Under the pieces are notes generated by a model. That model did no database searches and was not told where the DNA came from. It saw only the letters and a list, made by a program, of their open reading frames with translations. Below, one piece after another: positions 26,383-34,707 of a stretch of DNA of 64,000 nucleotides. Where the stretch lies: the NCBI RefSeq assembly GCF_029892285.1, contig NZ_JARXVM010000001.1, positions 744,001 through 808,000 on the forward strand. Reading direction: 5' to 3'. This DNA comes from Rhizobium sp. SG_E_25_P2 (GTDB taxonomy: Bacteria > Pseudomonadota > Alphaproteobacteria > Rhizobiales > Rhizobiaceae). Position 1 is the first letter of the stretch. Every line of letters begins with the position of its first letter. Made by a program: the position numbers and the translations under genes.

Positions 26383-26790
26383 CTAAAGTTCTGACAGGAG
26401 TGAGATGAACCCTTCATCGCGGGATACCGGATGACGAGTGGATCTGCGGCAATCCGTTGAGCAAAAGTGCGGAAGGCGACCAACACGGCCAGGCTTCACG
26501 ACAATTGGAGATCGGCATGCCCGGCAGATCGTCGGAACATCGCGCCGATCCCCGAAGTCAATGCGCCAGGCGCGCCGCTGCCCGATCGCGTGGGCCGTGC
26601 GGCAACCATCAGAGCAAAACCGATGCGGTCGCCCCTTCGATTGACGAAACTCAAACGGATATCCGCACTCAGCGCAGGCAAGGGCCTTTGGAGGTGGTAG
26701 GTTCGACAGCGGCTTGCCAAAAAGATCGCACGGGAGAAATTCCGGAGATCCGGTCAAGAAATGCTGTTTTTGAGGATTTCGCAACATCAA
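26383..26790 (-). CDS. Double zinc-finger-like small protein
   Basis: About 135 residues with two four-Cys motifs: CAECGYPFEFRQSKGRPHRF leading to CSDGC, and CRACRSPI...PHFCSTDC. Both have the CxxC-x(n)-CxxxC layout of treble-clef/zinc-ribbon domains, seen in DNA-binding and HNH-like phage proteins. No His-Asn pair for an HNH is clear. The start is unsure: ATG 26790 has AAGG upstream, but the frame is open to 26967. It is in line with the capsid genes. Confidence 0.65.
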   Translation of the reverse strand: MMLRNPQKQHFLTGSPEFLPCDLFGKPLSNLPPPKALACAECGYPFEFRQSKGRPHRFCSDGCRTAHAIGQRRAWRIDFGDRRDVPTICRACRSPIVVKPGRVGRLPHFCSTDCRRSTRHPVSRDEGFISLLSEL

Positions 26791-26976
26791 GCCTTGCCTA
26801 TCATATTGTTTTATTAAGGTAATTTCTTCCAGCCGTCTGAGTTGGATCAAGCAGCAGTCAACCGACCCGAAAAAACTCGCCAGCACAGGAAAAATCTCTG
26901 AATGTGGGGGACGCGGGTCCATGAACGGAACTGGTTTTGGTTTTGACCCTCCCCCTCCGGGTGTCATGCACCAGCG

Positions 26977-27723
26977 TCAGCATCGACGCGCCTCCGCCAA
27001 CGGAGGGCCGCGCCTCTCAGAGAGTGACGGCCTTCGGCCTTTGTCGCTTTCAGATACACGCAAAGGGTGCGGACTAGGCCGAGCCGTTTCTGCTCTCTCC
27101 CTCTCAAGAGCCGAAAGCAACGGTTCCACTCCCTCGGAGAGAAGAGATTTTACTCCAGTTCTTGAAGTGCTCAAACGTTTGAACCCTATGGCTCGCGCCA
27201 TCCAGTTCAGCCAAGTCTTCGAGATCACTCGAATGATGTTGGTGAGGTTGCGCGCCTTGCCACGCTGAGGGCGCTCGGTGACGAGAAGATGCTGCCGACC
27301 CTTCTCCCGAGCCTTCCGCAACGCGTTTTGGACCGTAGTCCTGCACACGCCAGCAATGCGCGCGATCTCGTCCAGGCACTTATCGCAGTAGGTCTTGCGC
27401 TTGCACTCTTCAGCGATCACAGCCAGCGCCGCCCGCTCTCCCTCGCTGTAGTGATCGCGGACATCAGGCGGCATTGATCCGCCACCGCCCCAACGACGGC
27501 GGCGCTCGATCGCCTTGCGCTTCTCTTCAGGTGTTGGCTTGGCTTTGGCTGCAGCCTTGATGACTTTCGCTGCCGACGCACCCGCCTGCTGGCGCTCATG
27601 TGCGAGCGTCGCCGGCTTTGTGCCCTGACCGCTTGCGAAGCGCCGCACATCATCGGGCGCGGCCCTTTGGGCGAGACGCGGTAGAGTTCGCAGCAATGCT
27701 GAGGAAACAGGAAAGCTGCTCAC
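26977..27723 (-). CDS. Helix-turn-helix protein, replication or regulation type
   Basis: This 248-residue protein has a central winged-helix-like region: MPPDVRDHYSEGERAALAVI, CDKCLDEIARIAGVCRTTVQ, NALRKAREKGRQHLLVTERP and LTNIIRVISKTWLNWMAR. This arrangement (conserved start, HTH with IARIAGVCRTTVQ, wing, LTNI-RVI-W) is typical of HTH proteins on mobile elements of Rhizobiales. The basic N-terminus and C-terminus look disordered. I use GTG 27723, which overlaps the stop of the small gene upstream as GTGA. It may start element replication or act as a regulator. Confidence 0.75.
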   Translation of the reverse strand: MSSFPVSSALLRTLPRLAQRAAPDDVRRFASGQGTKPATLAHERQQAGASAAKVIKAAAKAKPTPEEKRKAIERRRRWGGGGSMPPDVRDHYSEGERAALAVIAEECKRKTYCDKCLDEIARIAGVCRTTVQNALRKAREKGRQHLLVTERPQRGKARNLTNIIRVISKTWLNWMARAIGFKRLSTSRTGVKSLLSEGVEPLLSALERERAETARPSPHPLRVSESDKGRRPSLSERRGPPLAEARRC

Positions 27724-27941
27724 TGCTCCGCCCCCGCATACTTCAGCGCCCGCGCCAGACGCAGGGCCGTCAAGGCTTCGCGGTTGGTGAGCGACCATCT
27801 CTTGCAGATGAACGGAAAGAGCGGTTCCTTGATCTGGTCGCGGTGTTCCGCAAGCCAGTGCGCCGCCGCATGGATTGCGACGGATGCGGCTGTATCGGGA
27901 AGCCTTGGCGAGGCGACTTTATCAACCGCTGTGGATGCCAA
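27720..27941 (-). CDS. Small helical protein upstream of the HTH gene
   Basis: This 73-residue protein (MASTAVDKVASPRLPDTAAS onward) has a predicted helical body (HAAAHWLAEHRDQIKEPLFP, FICKRWSLTNREALTALRLA). It is coupled to the following HTH gene by a GTGA overlap. No function is known. The pair is the first operon inside the attR end. Confidence 0.7.
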   Translation of the reverse strand: MASTAVDKVASPRLPDTAASVAIHAAAHWLAEHRDQIKEPLFPFICKRWSLTNREALTALRLARALKYAGAEQ

Positions 27942-28038
27942 CGCGTTGGGAAACGGATTGAAATCACCAGTGTTTTCAAGGGCCGAATTTTCGGGGTTAG
28001 GTAATCTAAGCGTCTGATTTAGCTCTGGCGGGGCATGT

Positions 28039-28056
28039 CCTCTCTGTCCGCCATTT
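28039..28056 (+). repeat. Attachment site attR
   Basis: An exact copy of the 18-bp tRNA-Ser 3' sequence at 18130-18147 is followed by TACC. It marks the far end of the element; chromosomal genes resume 34 bp later. Confidence 0.9.
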
Positions 28057-28089
28057 TACCAAAAACATCAGCGCGTTGTCATAGCCGTG

Positions 28090-28383
28090 CTAACCTTGAG
28101 CAATCTGCCTCCCCTGCTCCGTCAGCTCAAACCATCGTCTCATTGTCCTGGGATCCTCGCGGATAATCCGGATCAGCGGCGGCGTGTCTTGCAATTGATG
28201 GACTGCCCGGAGAACAAGCGCGTGCTCCAGGCCGAGATGGCCGGAAAGGCTGCGGCTATCAGCGGGCAAACCGCAGGCAGCCGCAGTGAGTAGCGCCGCC
28301 TGCACAGGATCAAGACGCGGCGCGCGGGCGATGAGGCGGTCGACCTCGGCGAGAAACGCCGCGATCTCCTCTTCTTCGCTCAC
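28090..28383 (-). CDS. Small winged-helix-like protein coupled to YdeP-type oxidoreductase
   Basis: This 97-residue acidic protein (MSEEEEIAAFLAEVDRLIAR onward) reads as a short winged helix: DPVQAALLTAAACGLPADSR, SLSGHLGLEHALVLRAVHQL and RRWFELTEQGRQIA. Its ATG overlaps the oxidoreductase stop by 4 bp. A MarR-like regulator or small accessory factor for the enzyme is likely; nothing specific is known. Confidence 0.7.
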   Translation of the reverse strand: MSEEEEIAAFLAEVDRLIARAPRLDPVQAALLTAAACGLPADSRSLSGHLGLEHALVLRAVHQLQDTPPLIRIIREDPRTMRRWFELTEQGRQIAQG

Positions 28384-30674
28384 GCTGCGCTCAGCAGGCG
28401 GAACGACACGAGGATCGACTTCGAGGTCGGCGTGTCGCTCTCTTCGCCGGCGCTGTCGAGGGGCGCCAGCGCGTTGAGCTCGGGATAATAGCCCGCGACG
28501 CTGCCGCGCGGAATGTCATAGGGCGCGAAGCGGAAATTGCGAGCGATGCGTTCGACGCCGTCGTCCCATTCGCCCACCACATCGGCCCGATCGCCCGCCT
28601 TGGCGCCGAGCGCTTCGAGATCGGCCGGATGCATGAAGATCACCTGCCGCTCGCCATAGACGCCGCGATAGCGGTCATCCAAACCATAGACGGTGGTGTT
28701 ATACTGGTCATGCGAGCGGAAGGTTTGCAGCGCGAAGCGATTGTCCGCCGCCAGCGCCTGCTGATGCACCGTCGCTCTCGGCAGCTCGCCGGAGGAGAAT
28801 TCGACCTTTCGCGACGGCGTGGCCCATTCGCGATGGGCGGCGCTGTTGCGCAAATGAAAGCCGCGCGGCTGGCGCAGGCGGCGATTGAAGTCGTCAAAGC
28901 CGGGTATGGTCGCCTCGATATGGTCGCGGATCAGATCGTAGTTCTCCGACAGCGCCATCCAGTCGATGCAGTCAGCCCCGACGGTCGCTGCGGCGATGCC
29001 GGCGATGATGGCGGTTTCCGAACGCAGATGCGGCGAGGCCGGTCGGTTGATGCCGGCCGAGCCATGCACCATGCTCATGGAATCCTCGACGCTGATCAGC
29101 TGCGACTGTCCCTCGGAATTGAGATCCATCTCCGTGCGGCCCAAACAGGGCAGGATGAAGGAGATCTCGCCGGGCGTCAGATGTGAATGATTGGGCTTGG
29201 TGGCGATATGAACCGTAAGCTTCAGTCGCTTGAGCGCGGTTTCGACCAGCGCGCTGTCGGGCGTGGCGCGCGCGAAATTGCCGCCAAGGCCGATAAACGC
29301 CTGGGCGGAGCCGTCCAGCATCGCGCCGATCGCCGCCAGCACATTATGCCCGTGCTGGCGCGGCATGGGCAGGCCAAAGCGCGCTTCCAGCGCATCGAGA
29401 AACGCGTCTCCAGGCTTTTCATTGATGCCGACGGTGCGGTCGCCCTGGACATTGGAATGGCCGCGCACCGGGCAGAGACCCGCGCCCGGACGGCCAATAT
29501 GGCCGCGCAGCATCATAAAATTGGTGATTTCGCGGATGGTGGCCACCGAATGCAGGTGCTGCGTCACCCCCATCGCCCAGGTGGCGATCACGCGTTCGGC
29601 GCCGAGATAGATCGCGGCGGCCTCTTCAATCTCCGCGCGGCTCAGCCCGGACTGATCTTCGATCTCATCCCAACCGGTCGCATCGACGGAGGCGCGATAG
29701 GCGCCGAAACCCTCGCAATGCTTGGCCAGGAAGTCACGGTCGAGCACCGAGGCGCGGCCGGCGGCCAGAGCCGCGTCGTCAATGGCGAACACCGCCTTGC
29801 TCATGCCGCGAAAGGCGGCCATGTCGCCGCCGAGCCGCGGCTGGACATAGCGGCTGGCGATGGGCGTCGAGCCCGCATGCAGCATTTCGAGTTTGTCCTG
29901 CGGATCGGAAAAGCGTTCGAGGCCCCGCTCCCTCACCGGATTGAACACCACAATGCGGGCGCCCCGCAGGGCGGCGCGGCGGAGATCGCCGAGCATGCGG
30001 GGATGATTGGTGCCAGGATTCTGCCCGACGACGAAGATCGCGTCCGCCTGTTCGAAATCCTCGAGCCGCACCGTGCCCTTGCCGACGCCGATCGCCTGTC
30101 GCAACGCCACGCCGCTCGCCTCGTGGCACATGTTCGAGCAATCGGGAAAATTGTTGGTGCCATAGGCGCGGACGAACAATTGATAGAGATAGGCCGCCTC
30201 ATTGCTGGCGCGGCCAGATGTGTAGAATTCGGCGCGGTCTGGACTGCCGAGCCCCTTGAGCAGTGCGCCAATCTCAGCGAAAGCGGCGTCCCACTCGACC
30301 TTGAGATAGCGATCCGACGCCGCGTCATAGCGCAAGGGATGCGTCAGACGGCCATGGCGTTCGATCTCGTAATCGGACAGCAGGCGCAGATCGGAGACGC
30401 GATTCTGGGAGAAAAAATCCGGCGTCGCGCGTTTCTCGGTCGCCTCCCAGGCGACCGCCTTGACGCCGTTCTCACAGAATTCGAAGGACGAGCCATGTTC
30501 GGGATCGCCCCAGGCGCAGCCCGGGCAGTCGAAGCCATCGGGCTGGTTGGCCTTCAGCATGGCGCGCGCGCCCGACAGCGGAGCGCCGGTTTCCAGGAGC
30601 CGCTTGCCGCAGCTTTTCAACGCGCCCCAGCCGCCGGCGGCCGAGGACTTCTTTCCGAGAAAACTTGTTGTCAT
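28380..30674 (-). CDS. FdhF/YdeP family molybdopterin oxidoreductase
   Basis: This 764-residue protein has the YdeP start pattern with CPGCAW near residue 52 and the following ENGVKAVAWEAT. The molybdopterin blocks are YTSGRASNEAAYLYQLFVRA, FVVGQNPGTNHPRML, MLRGHIGRPGAGLCPVRGHS and NVQGDRTVGI, with a C-terminal cap FRSHDQYNTTVYGLDDRYRG. A Cys-rich cluster of the full 4Fe4S type is reduced to CxxC, as in YdeP. It is probably cytosolic, no Tat signal is seen, and the substrate is unknown. It is followed by the coupled 97-residue gene. Confidence 0.92.
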   Translation of the reverse strand: MTTSFLGKKSSAAGGWGALKSCGKRLLETGAPLSGARAMLKANQPDGFDCPGCAWGDPEHGSSFEFCENGVKAVAWEATEKRATPDFFSQNRVSDLRLLSDYEIERHGRLTHPLRYDAASDRYLKVEWDAAFAEIGALLKGLGSPDRAEFYTSGRASNEAAYLYQLFVRAYGTNNFPDCSNMCHEASGVALRQAIGVGKGTVRLEDFEQADAIFVVGQNPGTNHPRMLGDLRRAALRGARIVVFNPVRERGLERFSDPQDKLEMLHAGSTPIASRYVQPRLGGDMAAFRGMSKAVFAIDDAALAAGRASVLDRDFLAKHCEGFGAYRASVDATGWDEIEDQSGLSRAEIEEAAAIYLGAERVIATWAMGVTQHLHSVATIREITNFMMLRGHIGRPGAGLCPVRGHSNVQGDRTVGINEKPGDAFLDALEARFGLPMPRQHGHNVLAAIGAMLDGSAQAFIGLGGNFARATPDSALVETALKRLKLTVHIATKPNHSHLTPGEISFILPCLGRTEMDLNSEGQSQLISVEDSMSMVHGSAGINRPASPHLRSETAIIAGIAAATVGADCIDWMALSENYDLIRDHIEATIPGFDDFNRRLRQPRGFHLRNSAAHREWATPSRKVEFSSGELPRATVHQQALAADNRFALQTFRSHDQYNTTVYGLDDRYRGVYGERQVIFMHPADLEALGAKAGDRADVVGEWDDGVERIARNFRFAPYDIPRGSVAGYYPELNALAPLDSAGEESDTPTSKSILVSFRLLSAA

Positions 30675-30852
30675 CGGTCAGGTATTTGACGAACGCCAGA
30701 AAAGATCAAGGGCGCGACTCCAATCGCGTGATAGAAAAATACAATTGCAGCGCAGCGTTACCGGCTCCTGGGCTCGGCCGTCTTCGGCATTTTTCTTTGG
30801 CGAAGCTGTCGATTGCCTCTATGGGAGACTGAGTGCAGCCCGAGATCCCTCC

Positions 30853-31458
30853 ATGCAGACCATCACCGCCGTCGCGCGCCATGTCGTCGAGATCAAGAAG
30901 AGCCGGTTTATCGTCGCTGCTGCGCCCGTCACCGACGAGGCCGCAGCCAAGGCCTTCATCGCTTCCGAGAGCGACGCCTCGGCCACTCACAATTGCTGGG
31001 CCTACCGCATCGGCCAGATCTATCGCTTCAACGATGACGGCGAACCCTCGGGCACAGCGGGCAAACCCATCCTGCAGGCGATCGACGGGCAGGATCTCGA
31101 TGGCGTGGCGGTCGTCGTCACCCGCTTCTTCGGCGGCGTTCTGCTCGGCTCCGGCGGGTTGATACGCGCCTATGGGGGATCTGTGGCTGAATGCCTGCGG
31201 GCAGCTGATAAAATCCGGCTCACGCCGCAGGTGGAAAAGGGCTTGCGGCTCGTCTTTTCCGATCATGGATTGATAAAATCGCGCCTGGAGCGCATAGAGG
31301 GCGCAACCGTCCTGTCGGAGGCGTTTGGCGCCGACGGGATATTTCTTCGCTGCCTGTTGCCGTCCGATCAGGCTGATGGGGTCATCCAATCACTGATCGA
31401 CCTCACAAGCGGTCGGCTTGTGGTCGACAGCCAAGACGGTCGATCGGGAAGTCAATGA
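30853..31458 (+). CDS. YigZ/IMPACT family protein
   Basis: This 201-residue protein has an IMPACT N-domain with the hallmark HNCWAYRIG, then FNDDGEPSGTAGKPILQAID and VTRFFGGVLLGSGGLIRAYG, and a small C-terminal domain (DUF1949-like). The family is linked to translation control and nucleic acid binding in bacteria, poorly understood. ATG 30853 gives the family-typical N-terminus (TAVARHVVEIKKSRFIVAA). Confidence 0.93.
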   Translation: MQTITAVARHVVEIKKSRFIVAAAPVTDEAAAKAFIASESDASATHNCWAYRIGQIYRFNDDGEPSGTAGKPILQAIDGQDLDGVAVVVTRFFGGVLLGSGGLIRAYGGSVAECLRAADKIRLTPQVEKGLRLVFSDHGLIKSRLERIEGATVLSEAFGADGIFLRCLLPSDQADGVIQSLIDLTSGRLVVDSQDGRSGSQ

Positions 31459-31509
31459 TGGTGTTAGTCGGCTAATTAATGACCGCGACTGTTTGAAGAA
31501 GGAAATTTC

Positions 31510-32586
31510 ATGCCGCCCCAGTCTCTATCGCGCATCTTTACGGACTGGCTCATTCTTCTTCTCATCTCGACGGCATTCGTGACGGGGCTCGAAGTCTTCC
31601 ATCTTCCGGCGGCGCTGTTGCTGGGGCCGATGATCGCCGCGATCATTCTGGCGGCGGCGGGCCGCGCCGCACCGGTGCCGAAACAGGCGACCTTTATCGC
31701 CCAGGGCGTGATCGGCTGCCTGATGGCCAAGGCGATCCCGCTGGATCTGCTGGTCGAAATCGGCCGGGCCTGGCCGATCTTCCTGTCCGGCGTCGTCTCG
31801 GTGATCGCCGTCTCCGTCGGCTTCGGCTGGTTGCTTGCCCGCATGCAGGTGCTGCCCGGCTCGACCGCCATCTGGGGCTCCGTGCCCGGCGCAGCCTCCG
31901 CCATGACCATCATGTCGGAGAGCTTCGGCGCTGATATGCGGCTTGTCGCAATCATGCAATATATGCGCGTTCTCTGCGTGGCGCTCGCCGCAGCCCTGGT
32001 GTCGCGGATGTTCATCGGCGAGACGGGCGCCGCCCAATCGGTCATCTGGTTTCCGCCCATCGACTGGGCGCCGCTCGGCCAGACGGCGCTGTTGATCGCC
32101 GTCTCCGCCGTGATCGTGACCCTCGCCAAGATTCCGGCCGGAATGATGCTGGCGCCGATGGCGCTCGGCGCATTGCTGCAGGATCTCGGGCTGATGCAGA
32201 TCGAATTGCCGCCGTGGTTGCTGGCGGCGAGTTACGCCGTGGTCGGTTGGGGCATTGGCGGGCGGTTCACCCGCGCGATCCTCGTCTATGCGCTGAAAGC
32301 GCTGCCGCGGGTGATCGCCGCAATTCTCGCATTGATCGTGATCTGCGGCGGCTTCGCGTATGTGCTGGTGCATGTCGCGGATGTCGATCCCCTGACGGCC
32401 TATCTAGCGACAAGTCCCGGCGGGGCCGATACCGTGGCGATCATCTCCGCCTCGAGCGATGTCGACGTGTCCTTCGTGATGGCCATGCAGCTCGCCCGTT
32501 TCCTGTTCATTCTGGTCACCGGACCGGCGTTGGCGCGGTTGGTGGTGAAATGGTCGGGCCTGGACAGGCCGGCGGGGCCGGCCTGA
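31510..32586 (+). CDS. AbrB family integral membrane protein (TIGR03082-like)
   Basis: This 358-residue protein has about 10 transmembrane segments in two similar halves: LPAALLLGPMIAAIILAAAG and later IPAGMMLAPMALGALLQDLG. Each half ends in a Ser/Gly-rich motif (VPGAASAMTIMSESFGADMR; SPGGADTVAIISASSDVDVS). The family is named AbrB or ammonia-monooxygenase-like, but the name is misleading: it is a membrane protein of unknown transport function. It stands alone 51 bp after yigZ. Confidence 0.9.
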   Translation: MPPQSLSRIFTDWLILLLISTAFVTGLEVFHLPAALLLGPMIAAIILAAAGRAAPVPKQATFIAQGVIGCLMAKAIPLDLLVEIGRAWPIFLSGVVSVIAVSVGFGWLLARMQVLPGSTAIWGSVPGAASAMTIMSESFGADMRLVAIMQYMRVLCVALAAALVSRMFIGETGAAQSVIWFPPIDWAPLGQTALLIAVSAVIVTLAKIPAGMMLAPMALGALLQDLGLMQIELPPWLLAASYAVVGWGIGGRFTRAILVYALKALPRVIAAILALIVICGGFAYVLVHVADVDPLTAYLATSPGGADTVAIISASSDVDVSFVMAMQLARFLFILVTGPALARLVVKWSGLDRPAGPA

Positions 32587-32622
32587 GACGGCGGGGCCGG
32601 CCTGATCCTGTGTTGCCGTCGA

Positions 32623-34626
32623 TCAGCCTTCGAGCCAGCGCACCTCATCCGGCGTCAGCGCTATATCGAGCGCCGAAAGACTGTCTTCCAATTCGCCGAG
32701 TGTGCGCGGCCCGATCAGCGGGATCACCGGGAAAGGCTGCGCGAGCACATAAGCCAGAGCGATGTGAATGGGGCTACGGCCTTTCTTGGCGGCAAGTTCG
32801 TAGGCGCGGTCGCGGCGGATGAAATTCTGCTCCGAATACCAGCAGCGGACGATTTCCTCCTCGTCGAAGCGGTCTCGGCCGGCGCGGTCGGTGAAGAAGC
32901 CGCGCCCCTGGCTCGACCAAGCGAAATTGGGCGTCTGATGCTTGATCAGCCACTCTTTCCATTGCTCATCGGAAGCGGCGACGCAGCCGGCCCAGATCGG
33001 ATTGATCATCTCGGCCAGCGAGAAATTGTTCGACAGCGCCGACGGCGCCCGCTTGCCCGCCTTCTCGGCATAGGCGATGGCCGCATCCATGCGCTCGCGC
33101 GTCCAGTTTGAGCCGCCGAAGATGCCGCGGATTCGTCCCGCGCCCACTTCCGCATACATGGCGTCGACGAATTCACCGACCGGTACATCGGGATTGTCGC
33201 GATGCATGCAATAGACGTCGACATAATCCGTCTTCAGTCTGTCCAGCGAGGCGGTCAACTGCTTGCCGATCTGGTCGGGATAGCAAAGCGGCGAATGAAC
33301 GCCCTTGCCGATCAGCACGATCTCCTCGCGATCAATGCCACGGCTCGAATGCCAGTCGCCGAACACCGCTTCGGTGACGCCATTGCCATAGACATAGGCG
33401 GTGTCGAAGAGATTGCCGCCCGCCTCAAAGAAGGCGTCGAGCGTCAGCGAGGCCGAGGCGAAATCCGGGAAGAACTCGAAGCCCAGCGCCACGGTTGACG
33501 CCTGCTTGGCGAGGCCGGGAATGGCGCGCCGGGGTACCTTATGGCGCGCCTTCACGACATCGCCGGCGATGTTTTTGGTCCTGAACGCTGGGGTCTCAAG
33601 TTCGTATTTGAGCCCGACCGAGCCGCGCCAGGCGTCCATGGCGCGGAGATTACCGAGCGAGTCGGCCCAGCCCATGCCGGGGGCGCTGAATTCGCGTTCG
33701 CCGGCGCGGATGGCGTCTGCAGCCGCATCTGCTTCGAAGGAATAGAGCCAGCGGTCCTCCGGGCATTCGATAGTCTCGCGTGACCCATCCTTGCGGAAGA
33801 GTTCGATTCTCCCGACGCCGCCTTTGTGGCCGGCGGCGAACCAGAAATCGGCGACCTCCAGCCGTCCTTCCGAGCCGATCACCCGGAGAACATTGTCCTG
33901 ATTGGCCATGATCGAGCAGGAGACTTCGGCGATGATGTCGTTGCCGAATTTCAGCACGGCCGAGGCCCATTCATCGACGCCGGTTTCGCCGAGCCGTGCC
34001 GCGCCCGTGACCTTGACGGGATCGAGGAAGGGCTTGTCCTCGACCGCGCCGGCGATCAGTCGCGCCATCGAGACAGGATAACCGCCGACATCGAGAATGC
34101 CGCCGCCGGCTGACGCCTGTGAGAACAGCCTGTGATCGGGGCGGACGCCGCCCATGTCGAAGCCGAAGCTCGACTTGATCAGCCTGACCTCGCCGATCAC
34201 GCCCGAGCGGATGAGGTCGATCAGTTTCAAAGTCTGCGGATGCAGCCGGTACATATAGGCTTCGCCGGCAAAGACGCCGGCCTTGCGCGCTTCGTGATAG
34301 ACGGCGTCAGCGTCGAAGGCGGTCAGCGCCAGCGGCTTTTCCACCAGCACATGCTTGCCGGCGCGGATGGCCTTGATTGCCCATTCCGGGTGGGATGGGT
34401 GCGGCGTGGCGATATAGACGGCCTCGACCTCGGGATCATCGATCAGCGCCTGATAGCCTGAAACGATGCGGGCGCCGGGGAAGTGCTCGGCTAGACCGGG
34501 CTTGTCGGGGTTGCGCGTGCCGATGGCTGCGATACGGCCGGTTCTCGAATGGGCGACGCCGTCTGCAAAGGTGCGGGCTATCGTGCCGGGGCCGATGATG
34601 CCCCAGCGCAGTCTGTCTTCCGTCAT
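32623..34626 (-). CDS. Fusion: Gfo/Idh/MocA dehydrogenase plus aldo/keto reductase
   Basis: This 667-residue two-enzyme fusion has an N-terminal half (1-330) that is Gfo/Idh/MocA: NAD-binding GIIGPGTIARTFADGVAHS, VEKPLALTAFDAD (EKP motif). The C-terminal half (about 345-667) is an aldo/keto reductase: NLFDTAYVYGNGVTEAVFGD, LIGKGVH, DYVDVYCMHRDNP and FPVIPLIGPRTLGEL. GGAGGAGC lies before ATG 34626. It is last in the glycoside operon after the ATPase, so it probably oxidises or reduces a sugar released by the GH2 enzyme. The AKR catalytic Tyr (TAYVYG) and His (MHRDNP) are present. Confidence 0.92.
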   Translation of the reverse strand: MTEDRLRWGIIGPGTIARTFADGVAHSRTGRIAAIGTRNPDKPGLAEHFPGARIVSGYQALIDDPEVEAVYIATPHPSHPEWAIKAIRAGKHVLVEKPLALTAFDADAVYHEARKAGVFAGEAYMYRLHPQTLKLIDLIRSGVIGEVRLIKSSFGFDMGGVRPDHRLFSQASAGGGILDVGGYPVSMARLIAGAVEDKPFLDPVKVTGAARLGETGVDEWASAVLKFGNDIIAEVSCSIMANQDNVLRVIGSEGRLEVADFWFAAGHKGGVGRIELFRKDGSRETIECPEDRWLYSFEADAAADAIRAGEREFSAPGMGWADSLGNLRAMDAWRGSVGLKYELETPAFRTKNIAGDVVKARHKVPRRAIPGLAKQASTVALGFEFFPDFASASLTLDAFFEAGGNLFDTAYVYGNGVTEAVFGDWHSSRGIDREEIVLIGKGVHSPLCYPDQIGKQLTASLDRLKTDYVDVYCMHRDNPDVPVGEFVDAMYAEVGAGRIRGIFGGSNWTRERMDAAIAYAEKAGKRAPSALSNNFSLAEMINPIWAGCVAASDEQWKEWLIKHQTPNFAWSSQGRGFFTDRAGRDRFDEEEIVRCWYSEQNFIRRDRAYELAAKKGRSPIHIALAYVLAQPFPVIPLIGPRTLGELEDSLSALDIALTPDEVRWLEG

Positions 34627-34707
34627 GATCGTGCTCCTCCCGATCGGGACCCGCCGGACATCCAATTGCCCGGGAGGTCCAGCCCAGCCAGGAAGGGCCG
34701 GGCAAGA

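Larger units (their letters stand above)
18130..28056. mobile_element. Integrative element in tRNA-Ser(GGA), 9.9 kb, satellite-like
   Basis: The element is bounded by an 18-bp direct repeat: the tRNA 3' end at 18130-18147 and an exact copy at 28039-28056. A tyrosine integrase gene sits directly next to the tRNA. Contents include regulators of ribbon-helix-helix type, an HNH protein, a coupled two-gene cassette, one HK97-type major capsid gene, a tail-chaperone-like gene and small DNA-binding proteins. No portal, terminase, protease or lysis gene is visible. It may be a phage satellite or a decayed prophage. Parts of it (20.3-21.7 kb) are clearly richer in AT than the chromosome. Confidence 0.88.

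Noticed and set aside
29187-30689. A 500-codon open frame on the plus strand
   Set aside because: It is antisense to the YdeP-type oxidoreductase and has typical shadow composition.
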